NCBI GenBank assembly: GCA_950106755.1
Contig: OX467089.1
Coordinates: forward strand, 1,614,501-1,678,500
Direction of reading: 5' to 3'
Length of the DNA stretch: 64,000 nucleotides
Source: Climacium dendroides
Lineage: Eukaryota; Streptophyta; Bryopsida; Hypnales; Climaciaceae
Position numbers and translations under genes: made by a program
Notes under the pieces: model-generated
What the model was told of the DNA's origin: nothing
The model's database searches: none
The model's input: the letters and a program-made list of their open reading frames with translations, nothing else
Shown: positions 10,213 through 22,188 of the stretch, piece by piece
Position numbering within the stretch: the first letter of the stretch is position 1
Layout: each line of letters begins with the position of its first letter

Positions 10213-11484
10213 TGTCATGCCCCTATCTACTTGGGGTGCCCAATGAACCTTAGTGCACAAGGGGGGGGATCTTGGGGGTGACTTCCTAAGCCTCGCAATA
10301 GACTAGGTAGGGAGATTTAAGAGTCTCCTGATCAAACAGGGCACAATGACGTCCTGGTTTTGAAGTGGACAGTACAACGTCACACTTTCTTGAAAATCTC
10401 TTAAAAATACGCTTCTAATGGTACAAAGAACGCACAATTTGGAGTTGTGAGCTAAAAGTTATGGCCGTTCAAAGTTGATTGGGTCCCAGTGGCGCCAAGA
10501 CACTTGAAGGCTAGGTGTGAGGGGTTCTTAATGAATTCCATAAGAAAATATTGCATGTGGCATATCATTAGAAAGCTATGATTACAAGGAACCTAAACTG
10601 ACAAGCATTACAAGGTTCTAAGACATGAGTCAAAAGTTATGGCCAAAAAAAGAGACGAGGTGAAGCTGAATCTGTAGAGGGCCATAACTTTGTGAGAACT
10701 TGTCCAAATGGGATGAGTGAGCAGTCCATCGGCATGTACTCGTTGTGTAGATGTCTAAAATGGGCTTGCATGTTGAATGTGAAGCTTTGAACGCAAAGTT
10801 ACGCCGGTTGGAAGTTCAAGAGTTCAAACTGTGACGTAACTTGGCGATTTGGGTTGGAAGTGGGTGGTCTTCCACAACCCAAGGTTATCCAAGGACTTCC
10901 TTCGACCTAAGACGGGGGGTTCTACCAAATACCACAAAGAATACTATAGGACGGGTTGGTCTCCCTCCTCTCTCCCTCTTGAAGCCTTGGTGAGTCACGA
11001 TGACTCATAGTTGGTGGTGGTGACTTCACCACCATTTCAAGGCACCATGGGACACTTGTGTGTGTCCTGTGGCATCAGTTGGGTGGAGTTTCGCTCCTTG
11101 CTAGGCCTCCTTGGATGTGTCCCGAGTTGTAAGTGTCAGTTACCTCTAGTGGATGAGTAGCAAATACAAAAAGTGCTAGCATGGAGTGGATTGACACTCA
11201 AAGGCAGTTAGGACCATGGTGAGTAGTGCCACTATGGGTCCTTGCACATTAAGGTGAAAATTCCGCCCCATGTTATTAAGTGACATGTCTAGTGTCACAA
11301 TGGGAGTGTGTGCTAATAGTTTCGGTGACTGGGACTTGGCAAATTAAGTTGGAAATGCAGACTAATACTATGTGTGCTTGGCATGTGTAGTGTTAAGCGA
11401 TTTATGACCAAGTGATGCTGAAAGCGGGTCATGGTGAACCTAGTGAACTGCTAGAAGTTGTTAAGTGTCATTTGGATCGCGACA
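10213..11484 (+). mobile_element. 3' LTR of element D (reference copy for S1 and S2)
   Basis: Starts TGTCATGCCCCTATC and ends GGATCGCGACA; the ends form a short imperfect inverted repeat. Length 1272 bp. Similar throughout to 48013-49304 and, inverted, to 1-807. The string gttatggcc occurs in direct and inverted copies inside it. Confidence 0.9.
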
Positions 11485-13339
11485 GATAGATTTCAGGAGT
11501 TAAAACAACGTAGAAGAAGAATCGCTGCAGTGCTCATATAGAACGTCTGACTACTGTGACCGTTGGGGTAGACATTGGCACTTGGTAATTGAGGTGAGTA
11601 CAGAAAATGTGCAGGAGTGTTGGAAAAATATAGGGACTCTGTAGGAACACAATCAATCTCATGGCTCACATGTTAGCAAGTAAGAAGATAAATTCTTCAC
11701 CATCTATTCAAATAATGCTCAATTGGTTTAAATCCTTACTAGGGAGGAACAAATATAAGTATGACGTGACAGACACCCAATAGATTGACATTGAAAGTGT
11801 CATTTGCATCATTGCACTTTCCTACAATTCTAATAATAACATCTACACTTTACTAGAAAGTGATTGACATGTGCTAGATGAATTCGTGTCCGCCAATACT
11901 TGATTGGTTGTATTATTTCTTGTAGACACAATTCTTGGCAAAAAGGCCACAATTCAAGTAGTCGTGGACTTCTATAAACTCCAAGTTTGGCCTTCATGGG
12001 AGACGTCCATCCTTGCTCCAGGTAAATCGCTGAAATCTTACATTTGCATTTAATTGGTATATTGTAGCCCTTCTTTGCTTCAGACCTTTTTATCGTTGGC
12101 ATTGATTTTATACTTGTTGCAGATGCCTTGTCTCATTGTGAATGTAGAGTGTACGTGCACAATTTTGGTAGTGCTTACATTTGCTCCTAAGGGCGACAAG
12201 TTGTTTGGCACAGCAGCAAAGCGATAGACTGTCACAAATTCCACATACATTTTTTTGGCATCAAGTGTTGGAGTGGACATCCTTTTGACGATCCCTAGAC
12301 AAGTGGTACTAGAGTAGCAGTCAAATTTGGAGAATTCTGACGTTGCTTTTGGCTCGGAAGGTTGCTATGTCTATCTTCGTGGTTAGAGGCAATCGCGTAC
12401 ACGCGACGAATTAGGTGATGCACCCGATGCCTTCTAACCTACAGAATACGGAACCCTACACCCCAATCTTCAGAAATGTACTGCACTTGTGTTTCGTAGC
12501 CCTTCTTTGCTTCGGAACTGCCTTGAATTCTTAGAATGTAAGAACACTTACTATTTGTCGTTGACATTGATATGACTCTACAGGTGCCTACGGTAGGAGG
12601 TGAGGGTTCTGAATAGTCCTCTGTTTGGAATCTAGCGTTCCTTCGAGTCTCTCGTGTATTTGTTCGTTGAGGTGCATGTGGAGTTCTACCCATGTACTTG
12701 TTGAATACTTGAATTGTATTTCTTTTGTGGTGCAGAAGAGGTGTGGCAATTGTTGGAGTTTGTTATGGCAGAAGTAGGGGCTATCAAAGTTAGCTTGCAT
12801 TCTTCTTGTGATTTCAATGTACATAATGTAGTTGTGAATGTTTCCATTATCCACATGGGTTTGTTGTTAGTGCAATAGTAAACTTCAGGCTTGTAATTTT
12901 CATGAACTTTGAATTTTGAGCACATGCGCACCAGGTTTCAATTTTTTAACAGACTTTATCCCTAAACCCTTGGATATTATTTTTGATGTGCACATTTGTG
13001 GACCTTCATGGATCTATTATAGAATTTTTAAAAGCAATGGTCACTAGATGCACACACCTCTTGAAATGATTATTATTATAACATAAATGGTAGTGAAATG
13101 TATATGTCATAATAGCTTGTAGAGCATTGTTGTTTTAAGAGCCTACTACCTTTGTCTATTGTAGTGAGATTTATGGGGTAGGAAAGAAAATGTGGAAATA
13201 AATTTCTATAAGATAAGAAAGGGAGTAAAAAAGGTAAAAAATATAACAAATAGAAATCTTAACTAAGATGTAACAAATATAAGCATTAGGCTATCAAAAA
13301 TAAATAAAAAATATTAGGGACTACAATGTTACTACGAAG
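11485..13339. other. Host sequence right of element D, with a duplicated coding-like block
   Basis: No intact gene is found. On the minus strand two short frames (about 11830-12102 and 12439-12693) share SEAKKGY after an Ile/Gly-rich start and lie about 430 bp apart. The DNA around them repeats too: agcccttctttgcttc occurs at about 12066 and 12500. They look like two exons or copies of one small unit from an unidentified gene or transposon. The rest is AT-rich with nothing recognisable. Confidence 0.3.
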
Positions 13340-13359
13340 ACAAAATGTGCAAATAAAGA

Positions 13360-13615
13360 GAAAAAAAGTGGATACAAGGAACAAAATGTGCATATATGGG
13401 TCAAAAATGTGCATGAAGGGAAAAAAATGTGCATGAAGGGAAAAAAATGTGCATGAAGGGAAAAAATGTTTATAAAGGGAAAAAATGTGCATGAAGGAAA
13501 AAAATGTGCATGTGGGAAAGAAAATTGTGCATATAAAGAAAAAAAATATCTATGTAAGGGAATAAAGTGTGCATATAAGGGAAAAAAATGTCCATGTAAA
13601 AAAAAATGTGAGTAT
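13360..13615 (+). repeat. Minisatellite, ~20-bp unit
   Basis: About a dozen imperfect copies of a unit close to aaatgtgcatgaagggaaaa, most regular at 13400-13500 and degenerate at both ends. The translated product on the minus strand is a low-complexity Phe/His repeat and is not taken as a gene. Confidence 0.85.
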
Positions 13616-13839
13616 CATTAGCAAATTATAGTAGAAAATCTTTTTTGAAGTAAAATAGTATATGATATATTTCTAACAATTTGAGATTACAAATAACAAA
13701 TGCCCCCTTTTTAATGAATGAAATTCTAAAATTATATAATCATAGGGTGCACAAAAAAAAATTAAAAAAATAATACCCCCTTCCGTTTATTACTCGATAT
13801 TCGCACTTATATCCTTATTTTTATAAGGAGTGCCCCCCC

Positions 13840-14180
13840 TAAGCATTTAAAATTTTCCTCCAATGTTAAACCTACTTCTACTTAATAATTTTTTAATGAA
13901 TGAAAATTAAGTAATTTTTAAAAAAAAATTCCTAGAATCTCAACTCAATTTTTTATCATATAAAATTATAAATTCAAAATTGATAAAGCAAAAATACCTT
14001 TTTTTACTTAAATCTTTTGCACTACAGAGTTTTGAGCTTTAGATCTTTATTGTGTGAAATTGAATTGAGAGTCTAGGGGAAAAATAAATTTTTAAAAAAA
14101 CCTTAATTTTCATGCTTAAAAAAATTATTAAGTAGAAATAGGTATGAAAAAGAAGGAAAATCTAAATTATTAATATCATT
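13840..14180. repeat. Foldback (MITE-like) inverted repeat
   Basis: An arm at about 13840-13960 (containing ctacttctacttaataattt and cctagaatctcaactcaatt) is matched in inverted orientation by about 14040-14175 (containing aattgagagtctagggg and attattaagtagaaatagg). The centre is about 80-100 bp. Ends and target duplication are not resolved. It carries no coding capacity and is strongly AT-rich. Confidence 0.6.
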
Positions 14181-17100
14181 AAGATGGAATTAAAATGCAC
14201 TAATCCCAATGGTGAGATTGTTCTAGCAAGCAAACAAAATCATGTAAAATTAATTCTTCAGAAAAATTGTTAAAATTGCATTCAGAAATGAATTCTATAA
14301 GTTATTTTTTCAAGAAGATGTTCTAACTACCCGAAAAACAAGATTGTCCATAATTTTCTCATAATAAGTCCAAATGAAATTAATCAAAGCTTCCCATATA
14401 GACAAAAATATAATCTATGAGAAAAAAAATTCAAAAAAAAAATTCAAAATTTTGTAAATTTTTTTTGCTGCCCGGACTGCCTCCCATCCCCTACTTTGAG
14501 CTTATTTGGTTATAACTTTTGTTTTCGGGCATCGAATGTGAAAAAAATTATATTATCACAAAGCTCATCAATTTTTCTATCTTCAAAAAAAGTTTCAGAA
14601 GATCATGATAAAATTTCAGCCTGTAGGTACCTGCCCAAAATCCAATTTGTCCCCGAAGGGACAATGGTCCTTTAGGGATTAAAGTTTGTAAAATTTTTGT
14701 CACAAATTTTTATACTAGTTGAGTATAAGATCCTATGGTTAGATATGCAAAAAAAAGTTTTCTTTAAAAAAATTTTGCTCATTGCTATAGAAATTGTAAT
14801 TTTAAATGTTTTTTGGTGGCAAAGAGGGTTGGGACTTTAGGGTTAATGAATATGGCCTAATGGAGTCTATTTTCAATTTGCAGTCTTTTGATTTATTAGT
14901 CATAGGATTGCTTAATTTATCTTTGCTTTCAACATCTTTCAAAGGAGCCTTAAAGTCTCAATGTGACCATTTTGTTTCATTTTGATGAATATGGTTTTAT
15001 AACAAAAAATTTGAGCCGTTGAAAGGGTCGCTAAAGGGGAGGTTACCTAAGCTATAAATCAGAGTAATATTGGCCAAATTATTTAATAATATAAAAAATA
15101 AAAAATAATAATAATAAAAATAATAAGATTTGTAGATGAATAATAATAAAAGTAATAAATAATCACATTTTGATGTGGCTAGTGCCACATCACATTTCAA
15201 AATTTTATACTTTTGGATTTAATTTAAAATGATATTTTTTTATCATTTTAAATTTTTTTTAATGATTTCTTAAAACTATCCTTTGCCATCTAGGCACTGT
15301 AATATGCTGAATTTGTATTTATAATTTTTTTACATGAATTTTTTTTAATACTTCATTTTTCATTTTTCCAACTAGTGTTCCCTATTGTCTAGGAATTAAC
15401 GACCTTCTTTAGGGCTCAAACTTCTTGTAATGTTTTATTGTAAAACTACAGGGCACACACATTAGGGTTATTCTCAAGTCACTTTTTGTTTTACAAAATT
15501 TTCTATCAAATTAGTCATTGGAATTAGAGATTTGCTATTATATGAGCCATGGAGTATTAACACATGAGCCTAAAAAACTATAAACCTATGTTATCGGTGT
15601 CTATATTATTATAACTTTTCATGATTATAGTATACCTACAATATAGTTACTTAATTTTTAAATGTTTATATTATAAGCACTTGTAATGGTCGTAGTATAT
15701 CTACTTGTATACATATATATACATACATACTCGAAGTTCACATGCTTGCATTATCATGCTCACATACATTGATTGGAATTATTATACAATAACTAGAGAA
15801 TAAATTTTATGTTACTTTCACATTCAAGAAATAATTATCATTGATAATTCAATGTAGTAATTACTATTTTGCTAGACCAATTGCATTTGTACAAATTCAA
15901 ACCTTCAATCAAATCATGTATTGGAGTTATAAACAAAGAATCATAATAGTTGAAAGATGAAAAAAAGTGCATAAGTTAACTCAATTTACACCCAATTCAA
16001 ATTTTGCAAAATTTTTATCTATAATTTCAAAATAGATAGGATTAAAGATTTGCTTTCATAATAGTGCAAATGATCTAGTAGAATAGAAATCACTGAAATA
16101 AAATAAAATATCAATGGGATTTATTTCTCAAAAGTGAAAGAAATAATGGGGCATCAATTGATTTAGAACTCTTGTCAAAACTTCCAAAGATAACACTATA
16201 GATTTCCACCATGGCAAAATGTGTCTTTCTAATGCTAAAAAGTTAAGGCAATCTAGTTTAATAATTGCATTAAGAGTCTCATGATAAAGTTTTCCAAATT
16301 TATATCTAAAAATGACATTTTACTTCTTGTTGAATTTAGTTGCATTGCAAACTTTAACATCCAATTGTGTTGCTGTTAGATTTGCAACTTCCACCTATCA
16401 AATACACTTCTAGATGAATGAGAAGCTATTTGGAAAAAATTAGACCCTTAAACACTCAAATTATAGAATGGACTTTGAATGCTTAGGGCTAATCTACTTG
16501 ATTAGCACACAAGATAGTTAAACTTGAAAGTGTCATTTCTCTAATTACACCCACTATTTTTTGATGGAATGTGGATTAAGAGAAGCATGTATTGCATCCG
16601 CACTAATTCCAAAACCACCACAAGACTTCACAAAGAACCAATGGTAGTCAAACCCCTAAATGTCTAAGCCTTTCCAAGGGTATTTTTTCTATGAAAAAAG
16701 AGCATGAACTTATAATTATCTACAATGAAGCAAAAAAAAATTTCCAAAAATTTGACTATATAGATGTTTAAAGAGATTACTTATTAATATACATACTGAT
16801 TTTGAGTGTGAAATTTCATAAGATTTGTGATATTGTAACAAGAGAAATGTGCACATTCTATTTTTAATATGTTGACTCTCCCATTATATTTAAAAATTTT
16901 GCATATAAATTTTTTGGGGGATAGGAGGTGACATGAGTAAGTAGAAATTGTATTAAGCACACTAAAATGCACTTCCAAGAAACTTAAGTTTAAATGAAGA
17001 GCAATCAAATTCATTAAACAATCTACCTTGCAATTGTTATATGCAATTTTTTTATAAGTAAAATTCACAAATAATTCCAAATCAACACTTATAATGGTGA

Positions 17101-18208
17101 AAATCAAGAAAACACTTAACTCTTTCCAATTGGAATATTTTTAAAACAAATGAATAAGTACAATTTTTTAGATCTAAAATCAATTGAAATTGGGAAGCTT
17201 TGCTCAAAGCTAGGAAGTCAAGTAAAATTCACAAGCTTTACTCTTCCACTAATGATAAACATATGCCTTTGAGGACCTCTCAAAAATCAAATATTTAATT
17301 TTTTCTATGAAAAATAAAAATTTTCAATAGTTAATCTTCAATACTATTTGGAAAAAACTTTAAAACAATAAAAGGAATTTAATTGCCCACACCAAATCAA
17401 ATCCAAACGTTTAGATCAACCATATATGATCTATTAGGCAATCAACAGTTAATGAGCTCTTTGAGGCAACTAATGGAAGTTGACGTATTTTGTACTTCAA
17501 AGTTGATCATTTTTAGGAAATTTAGTGGTATGAGTATATAAATTTCCTATACTTTTAACTTTGAAAATTTATAAAATATTGAATGAATGTCAAAAAATTA
17601 CAAAATGACTTGGATTAGATCACTTTTAAAAAGGCTAATATTCTTTTAAAAATATATAAATATAATAAATATAAAAAAATCATCATTTGAATTGCCCACC
17701 TAGTAGGGACAAAAAAGGTGGTAGTTATAGGTGCTTCTACATTATCTATGATGGCCACCGTTCAATTAAAAAAGGAATGTTGCAAGATAAAGAATACTTT
17801 CTTGATGTCTAGAAACAATAGTCCATCAATGAGAGTATGGCCACCCTTGCATACATGGGATTTGACATTCTTCAAATGTGAATGAAGAGCACTACGAGCC
17901 CTTTACAACATTCAAATTTCACATATTAAAGAATGGCCCTTAAAATAATTATTCATCTTAAATTCAATTGCTTTATCCTTTACTCTATTTGATGAGAAGT
18001 CACTTGACTATTTATTGGTCGTATTTGGTGAACAAGAGTGATTAAGGACCCTTCAAAATTAGATGGAAAATTTGAACATGCTAAATTTGATAAGTAAAGG
18101 TGGCCATGCTCTAAAAGAATAAATCTTGGGTAACAACAAGACCCATTTGCCCCTAATGAACACTAATCAATCTCTTCAAGCAAATAAATAAGCAAAAGAA
18201 GAAAGAAC
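14181..18208. other. AT-rich intergenic stretch; may hold last exons of the CCDC113-like gene
   Basis: Long A/T runs, including an (AAT)n-like tract at about 15095-15150. No frame has protein-like composition. The downstream exons of the minus-strand coiled-coil gene should lie in the right part of this stretch, but I could not place them with confidence. Nothing else is recognised. Confidence 0.4.
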
Positions 18209-21029
18209 CTTCATCTGCATAGCATGCATAATTTGTTGCAAGTCCCACACCTTCTTCTTCAATCCCAAGTACTCCATCACAGATGGTCTTTTCTTACCTT
18301 GGGATGCTTTTTGTTCCTCAACAAATTGTAGGAATGCTTCTTGCGCTTTAGCCTACATGCTTAGGAAAATTCTTTTAAAAGATATCCTCTATCACACTAC
18401 TTATAACATTTCACTTTCTAATCCTACACCTCCATCATACCCTCACAAATAGAAGATCACCTTTTGTTCTAGTGCCTTAGCAATGTTGTCTTTAACACGA
18501 AGAACTTGAAGCTTTCGCTCGACTAATGTTTCTTTCACAACTTTATATTGTTCAGAGAATAAATTCAATTGGGCCTGAGCTTTCTCCAATGCCTAAGCTT
18601 CGCATTTGTAATGTACATCAAGGATTCTAGGATTAAAATGGTATTCAATCATAATGCATTAGAAAAAAGAAAGGACAATGATAGGCACAATTGGCTATAG
18701 ATACATTAACCCTTAAAGGACAATGTAAGCCCCTCGAACATTTTGAAAATCAAAACTTGAATTTTCATATAATTCTTGATTTCAAATATTTTAAAGCTTA
18801 ACTAATAAAATATAGCTCCAATACTTTATATTATACTTTACTTTATATTTCATTTGAATTTTTTTCCAAATTGATAAAATTATAATTTCTGTGTTATTTT
18901 CAAGATAGCTTCTTGAAAGTCCAAAATACACCACTCTTAAACTTTTTTTGTCAAATTTCTCTTGGTGTAATCTCAAGGAATACATTAATTACACCATGAT
19001 GCTTTTCACTATTTTTCACCATCATGATTCAAATTGAATTTTACACAATTTTTAAAAAAAAATTCCATATAAAAATCATAATAATTGCAAAAATGTTGAA
19101 AATAGTATGAAATTTTTTCAAAAAATGAGATCAAGCTTTGGACATATGTTACTACATGTGAAAAATATCAAGTTTTTGAAATCTATGTTTTGCTGTATGT
19201 AGAAATCTAATGAAGTTTGACCAAACCCAAACATGAAATGTCCTTTTAAGGGTTAAAGGGGTGAGGACACCTTCTCAGTTTTGAGGTTCTCGCCTTTCAG
19301 ACGAAAGACTTCTTTATCACGATCACGTAGGCGAGTTTCAAGTTGCTGCTTCTGAATTGCCAATTGATCGAAGTCCACTGCATGCAGAACATCGGAAAGA
19401 TCTTTCTTAATCCCCAGGGTTGCCTCAGTTTTGGCAATATTCCCGTGGAGTGTGGCGTTACGCTCTCGGAGCTTCTCTATGGAAAACCGGGTGGTCTTGA
19501 TTCTCTGCTGCAAGAACCTTGACTGCCATTTCTAAATGTGAGTGATGCGAAAACGCTTTCCCTGACTGGGCTACTGCTCACGGCACTTAAGAAGAGACAG
19601 AAAGAAACCAGCTATACAGTCTAGAAATTGGAATGTGAACATTGGCAACATGAAGGAGAAGTCGCTACTTTAACACATGCTCAGAACTCGCAGTCTTTGT
19701 CCCCCTCTCTGCAGCTTCTGCCAGGACTTCACGGCGGAAATCTGAGATATCTCTTCGTATTTCACCAATTCTCAATTCAGCTTCATCATACGCGGCCTGA
19801 AGTTCATCCAACATGCGCTCACTTTCGTGCCTGCAATTCTCACAGAAAGCTTCGAGAAGCGACGAGCTAGATATCGGGCCACACGAGGTCAATAATAATA
19901 CTCAAATTGACACACGTGTTGAATCTTTGCCACCGCCCAACTGGTCGGGTGAAAGAACATTGTAATGATGCAGCTTCGGTCCGAACTTGAATAATAGACC
20001 CATCATTATATCCTCTGCATGAAATTAAGTGCTCACCGATAGATATTCATCTGATCTTGAATAGAATTGGTCTCAGCCACTGCAATGTCGCATCGTTCCT
20101 CCATGCTCAAGCCCTGGGCCATCTCATGCGCACTGCGCATCCAAGAAGGGCGGTACACACCGGACTCCTGGCGGCCGTCGGAGCTTGGCGAAGGAATGTT
20201 GAAAGACATACGTGACGAAGAAGCGCGACCAGCCGGGATGAACCCTTGATTCTCCTCCACTTCCTCGTAAACTTCGTCAAGCTCCTCCAAGGAATCCAAT
20301 TGAATCAATTGCATGTTATCTCCGCTCCCCGAGCGCATCATGAGCCTCTGCAGCACGATGCAGCTCGATCCTTTCAAAATGCTCGTGACGAGGAGGAGCA
20401 CTACTGCGACCTCCTCCCATTTTCAAAACGGAGGTCGCAGTAGTGTTGAAGAGCTTGAACAAATTGAAAGGCGCCTAATTTTTACCTCTTCATACAAGAC
20501 CCCATCAGTCTGGTTTCGAAGCCAACAGGCAATCACTAAGGATCTAAGGCCAGGAGCTGGCAAGCAGGATGTCAATGCTCATTAATTAGCGGCTTACGGC
20601 CACCCATGACTCAAGGGGCGGGCGAATTTCATGCAGAGGATATCATGGTAAAATATCTCTGTGCAGCATAGCGCGGGACTTCGTTGCAGGACTAGGATCG
20701 AGCACTTTAGGCTGTGGTAGGGCATTAGAGAAGGCGTCAATGGACTCGGAGGAAGAAAAACTGATGACGCATGCGTCGTGTCCACTGCAAGACGTGAGAG
20801 AAGGAACGATCGACAGGCAGAGAGGAGAGGGACGCACCATGAGGTGGTCGGACAACAAGTTATTCTCGACGTGGATGTGATCCTTCTCCATCACTACGGC
20901 ATCAAGGGCCGCACGAGTTGCACCAATATCCGGCCGAGACACGGGGGCCGGAGGCATGTCGGCGTCACCAGCAGATTCGGAAGAGGCAGCAGCAGCATCG
21001 TCAGTCTCCTCCTCGGAATTATCAGCCAT
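18209..21029 (-). CDS. CCDC113/CCDC96-family axonemal coiled-coil protein (3' end not placed)
   Basis: Six exons on the minus strand join in frame: 20838-21029, 20037-20347, 19669-19830, 19271-19517, 18461-18592 and 18209-18352 (396 codons, AG/GT at each junction). The start is MADNSEEETDD at 21029. The protein is largely coiled coil. Diagnostic blocks are ATRAALDAVVMEKDHIH, FRREVLAEAAERG, RFSIEKLRERNATL, DLSDVLHAVDFDQLAIQ, and near the end KRPSVMEYLGLKKKVWDLQQ. These match the CCDC113/CCDC96 (CFAP263/CFAP184) pattern, in which a ...VLH.(I/V)DFDQL block precedes a ...VMxYxxxKxxxxxLQ end. Family members lie at the base of radial spoke 3 in motile cilia. At least one further exon is expected, and a small exon may be missed in the 678-bp intron at 18593-19270. 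The gene lies head to head with Psb27. It implies a flagellated stage. Confidence 0.75.
20399..20445. repeat. Perfect 16-bp inverted repeat in intron 1 of the coiled-coil gene
   Basis: CACTACTGCGACCTCC (20399-20414) and its exact reverse complement (20430-20445) flank a 15-base spacer. It lies within the first intron (20348-20837), about 50 bases from the 3' splice site. Function unknown. Confidence 0.9.
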
Positions 21030-21567
21030 GAGGGAGCGAGAACGGTAACTACGCAAACGATGGGAAGAAGGTAGAAGAGGACAACGACGCAAGGACCAAA
21101 CCAGGGGAGGAAGCGAAAGCGAAAGCAGCACCACAGAAGCATCATGATTCAGGAGGGCAAACACGGAGACAGAGAGGGCTCCCGCGCCAGAGGGCAATTT
21201 CGGCGACCAGTAACCAACTTGGCAGGTCCAGGACGAACGAAAACAGGGGTTCCGACGAAAAAAGAGGTCCGTCCGCCCGTCCGCCCGTCCGCCCGGAGAT
21301 ATGGTCTTTTTATCCACAAGCAAGGCGCCAGTGCGTCGCTGCCACTCGGATCAGGGAGATGGAGGGACGCGTTCTTTAGAGTGCTGCGTGCCTTGCAGCC
21401 CGTGTTCTGTGCCCATCCACAATCCCAGCCAATGTCATGCCCGATCGCATCAATTGAGAATGCCATACTCTCGGTTTGACATTCCGCTTTGTCGTCGTGA
21501 TCTTCGTCTCGTCCTTCTCGTGACTCTCCCTCGCTGCTCATCTTATCTAGCAGCTGCAGCTCCTGCT
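21030..21567. promoter_or_regulatory. Shared upstream region of the divergent CCDC113-like and Psb27 genes
   Basis: 538 bp separate the two start codons, which point away from each other, so the region must hold both promoters. It is more GC-rich than the flanking DNA and includes a short tandem run of (cc)gtccgc at about 21268-21297. No clear TATA box was picked for either gene. Confidence 0.5.
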
Positions 21568-22188
21568 ATGGAGTCCGCATTGCACCTCTCTTCGGTCTTC
21601 CACCACGCGCCTTGCTCTCTCACTCCTCCCCACCTCTCCTTTCTCACTAATGCTGGCTCTTCGTCTACTTCAAGCTTAATGCGCAATGCCGTCGCCCCAG
21701 GTCTGTTGCAGCGTCACGCCGCAGCAGCTGCCGCCGCCGCCCCGCTTGGGCTGTCCTGCTCCGCCTCCGCGTGTGGACCCTCCGATGCTCTCGTGATGTC
21801 CCGCCGCCAGCTCTCCGTGGTCACGTTGCTGGTGACCACGTTCGGCACTGTGGCAGGCGCCCGGGCGGATGCGGAGGAGGATTACAAGCGCGAAACGAGC
21901 GACGTGATCGAGCAGGTGCGCACGACGCTGGCATTGGAAAAGACCGACCCGAGCAAGGCAGCGGCGGTGGCCAAGCTGCGGCAGGCGGGCAACGACTGGG
22001 TGGCCAAATACCGCAAGGCCAAGAAGGTGGCGGGCAAGCCGTCGTTCAGCAATATGTACTCCGTCATCAACGCCATCAGCGGCCATTTCGTCAGCTTCGG
22101 CGCCACATATCCCATCCCCGCCAAGCGCAAGGACCGCATCCTGGATGAGATGAAGGACGCCGAGAAAGCGCTCAGTCGAGGTCGATAG
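21568..22188 (+). CDS. PSB27: Photosystem II assembly/repair protein Psb27, chloroplast thylakoid lumen
   Basis: A single exon of 206 aa. I chose the ATG at 21568 (MESALHLSSVFHH) because a Ser/Ala-rich chloroplast transit peptide follows it directly; an in-frame upstream ATG at 21301 adds an unlikely leader. Residues about 75-100 form a twin-arginine lumen-targeting signal (SRRQLSVVTLLVTTFGTVAGARA). The mature part starts near DAEEDYKRET and carries the Psb27 core: VIEQVRTTLALEKTDPSKAA, WVAKYRKAKKVAGKPSFSNM, NAISGHFVSFG, PIPAKRKDRILDEMKDAEKA and a final SRGR. Psb27 binds the lumenal side of CP43 in PSII lacking the oxygen-evolving complex, during assembly and repair. The reading frame is intact and GC-rich, unlike the surrounding transposon DNA. 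Confidence 0.93.
   Translation: MESALHLSSVFHHAPCSLTPPHLSFLTNAGSSSTSSLMRNAVAPGLLQRHAAAAAAAAPLGLSCSASACGPSDALVMSRRQLSVVTLLVTTFGTVAGARADAEEDYKRETSDVIEQVRTTLALEKTDPSKAAAVAKLRQAGNDWVAKYRKAKKVAGKPSFSNMYSVINAISGHFVSFGATYPIPAKRKDRILDEMKDAEKALSRGR

Larger units (their letters stand above)
8157..11484 (+). mobile_element. Element D: chromodomain Ty3/gypsy retrotransposon, 3' part
   Basis: From the C junction to the end of the 3' LTR. Order: integrase and chromodomain remains (8157-9305), 0.9 kb of non-coding internal sequence, a purine-rich tract, and a 1272-bp LTR ending at 11484. The remainder (5' LTR, gag, protease, RT, RNase H) must lie left of the window, beyond the nested A, B and C. The chromodomain after integrase identifies the chromovirus branch of Ty3/gypsy. 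D is the likely source family of LTRs S1 and S2. The flank gatag (11485-11489) is its presumptive target site. Confidence 0.85.

Noticed and set aside
13286..13492. Phe/His-rich minus-strand frame as a membrane protein
   Set aside because: It is the translation of the 20-bp minisatellite.
21301..21567. Upstream in-frame ATG as the Psb27 start
   Set aside because: It would add 89 residues before an otherwise ordinary transit peptide; the ATG at 21568 suits the family length.
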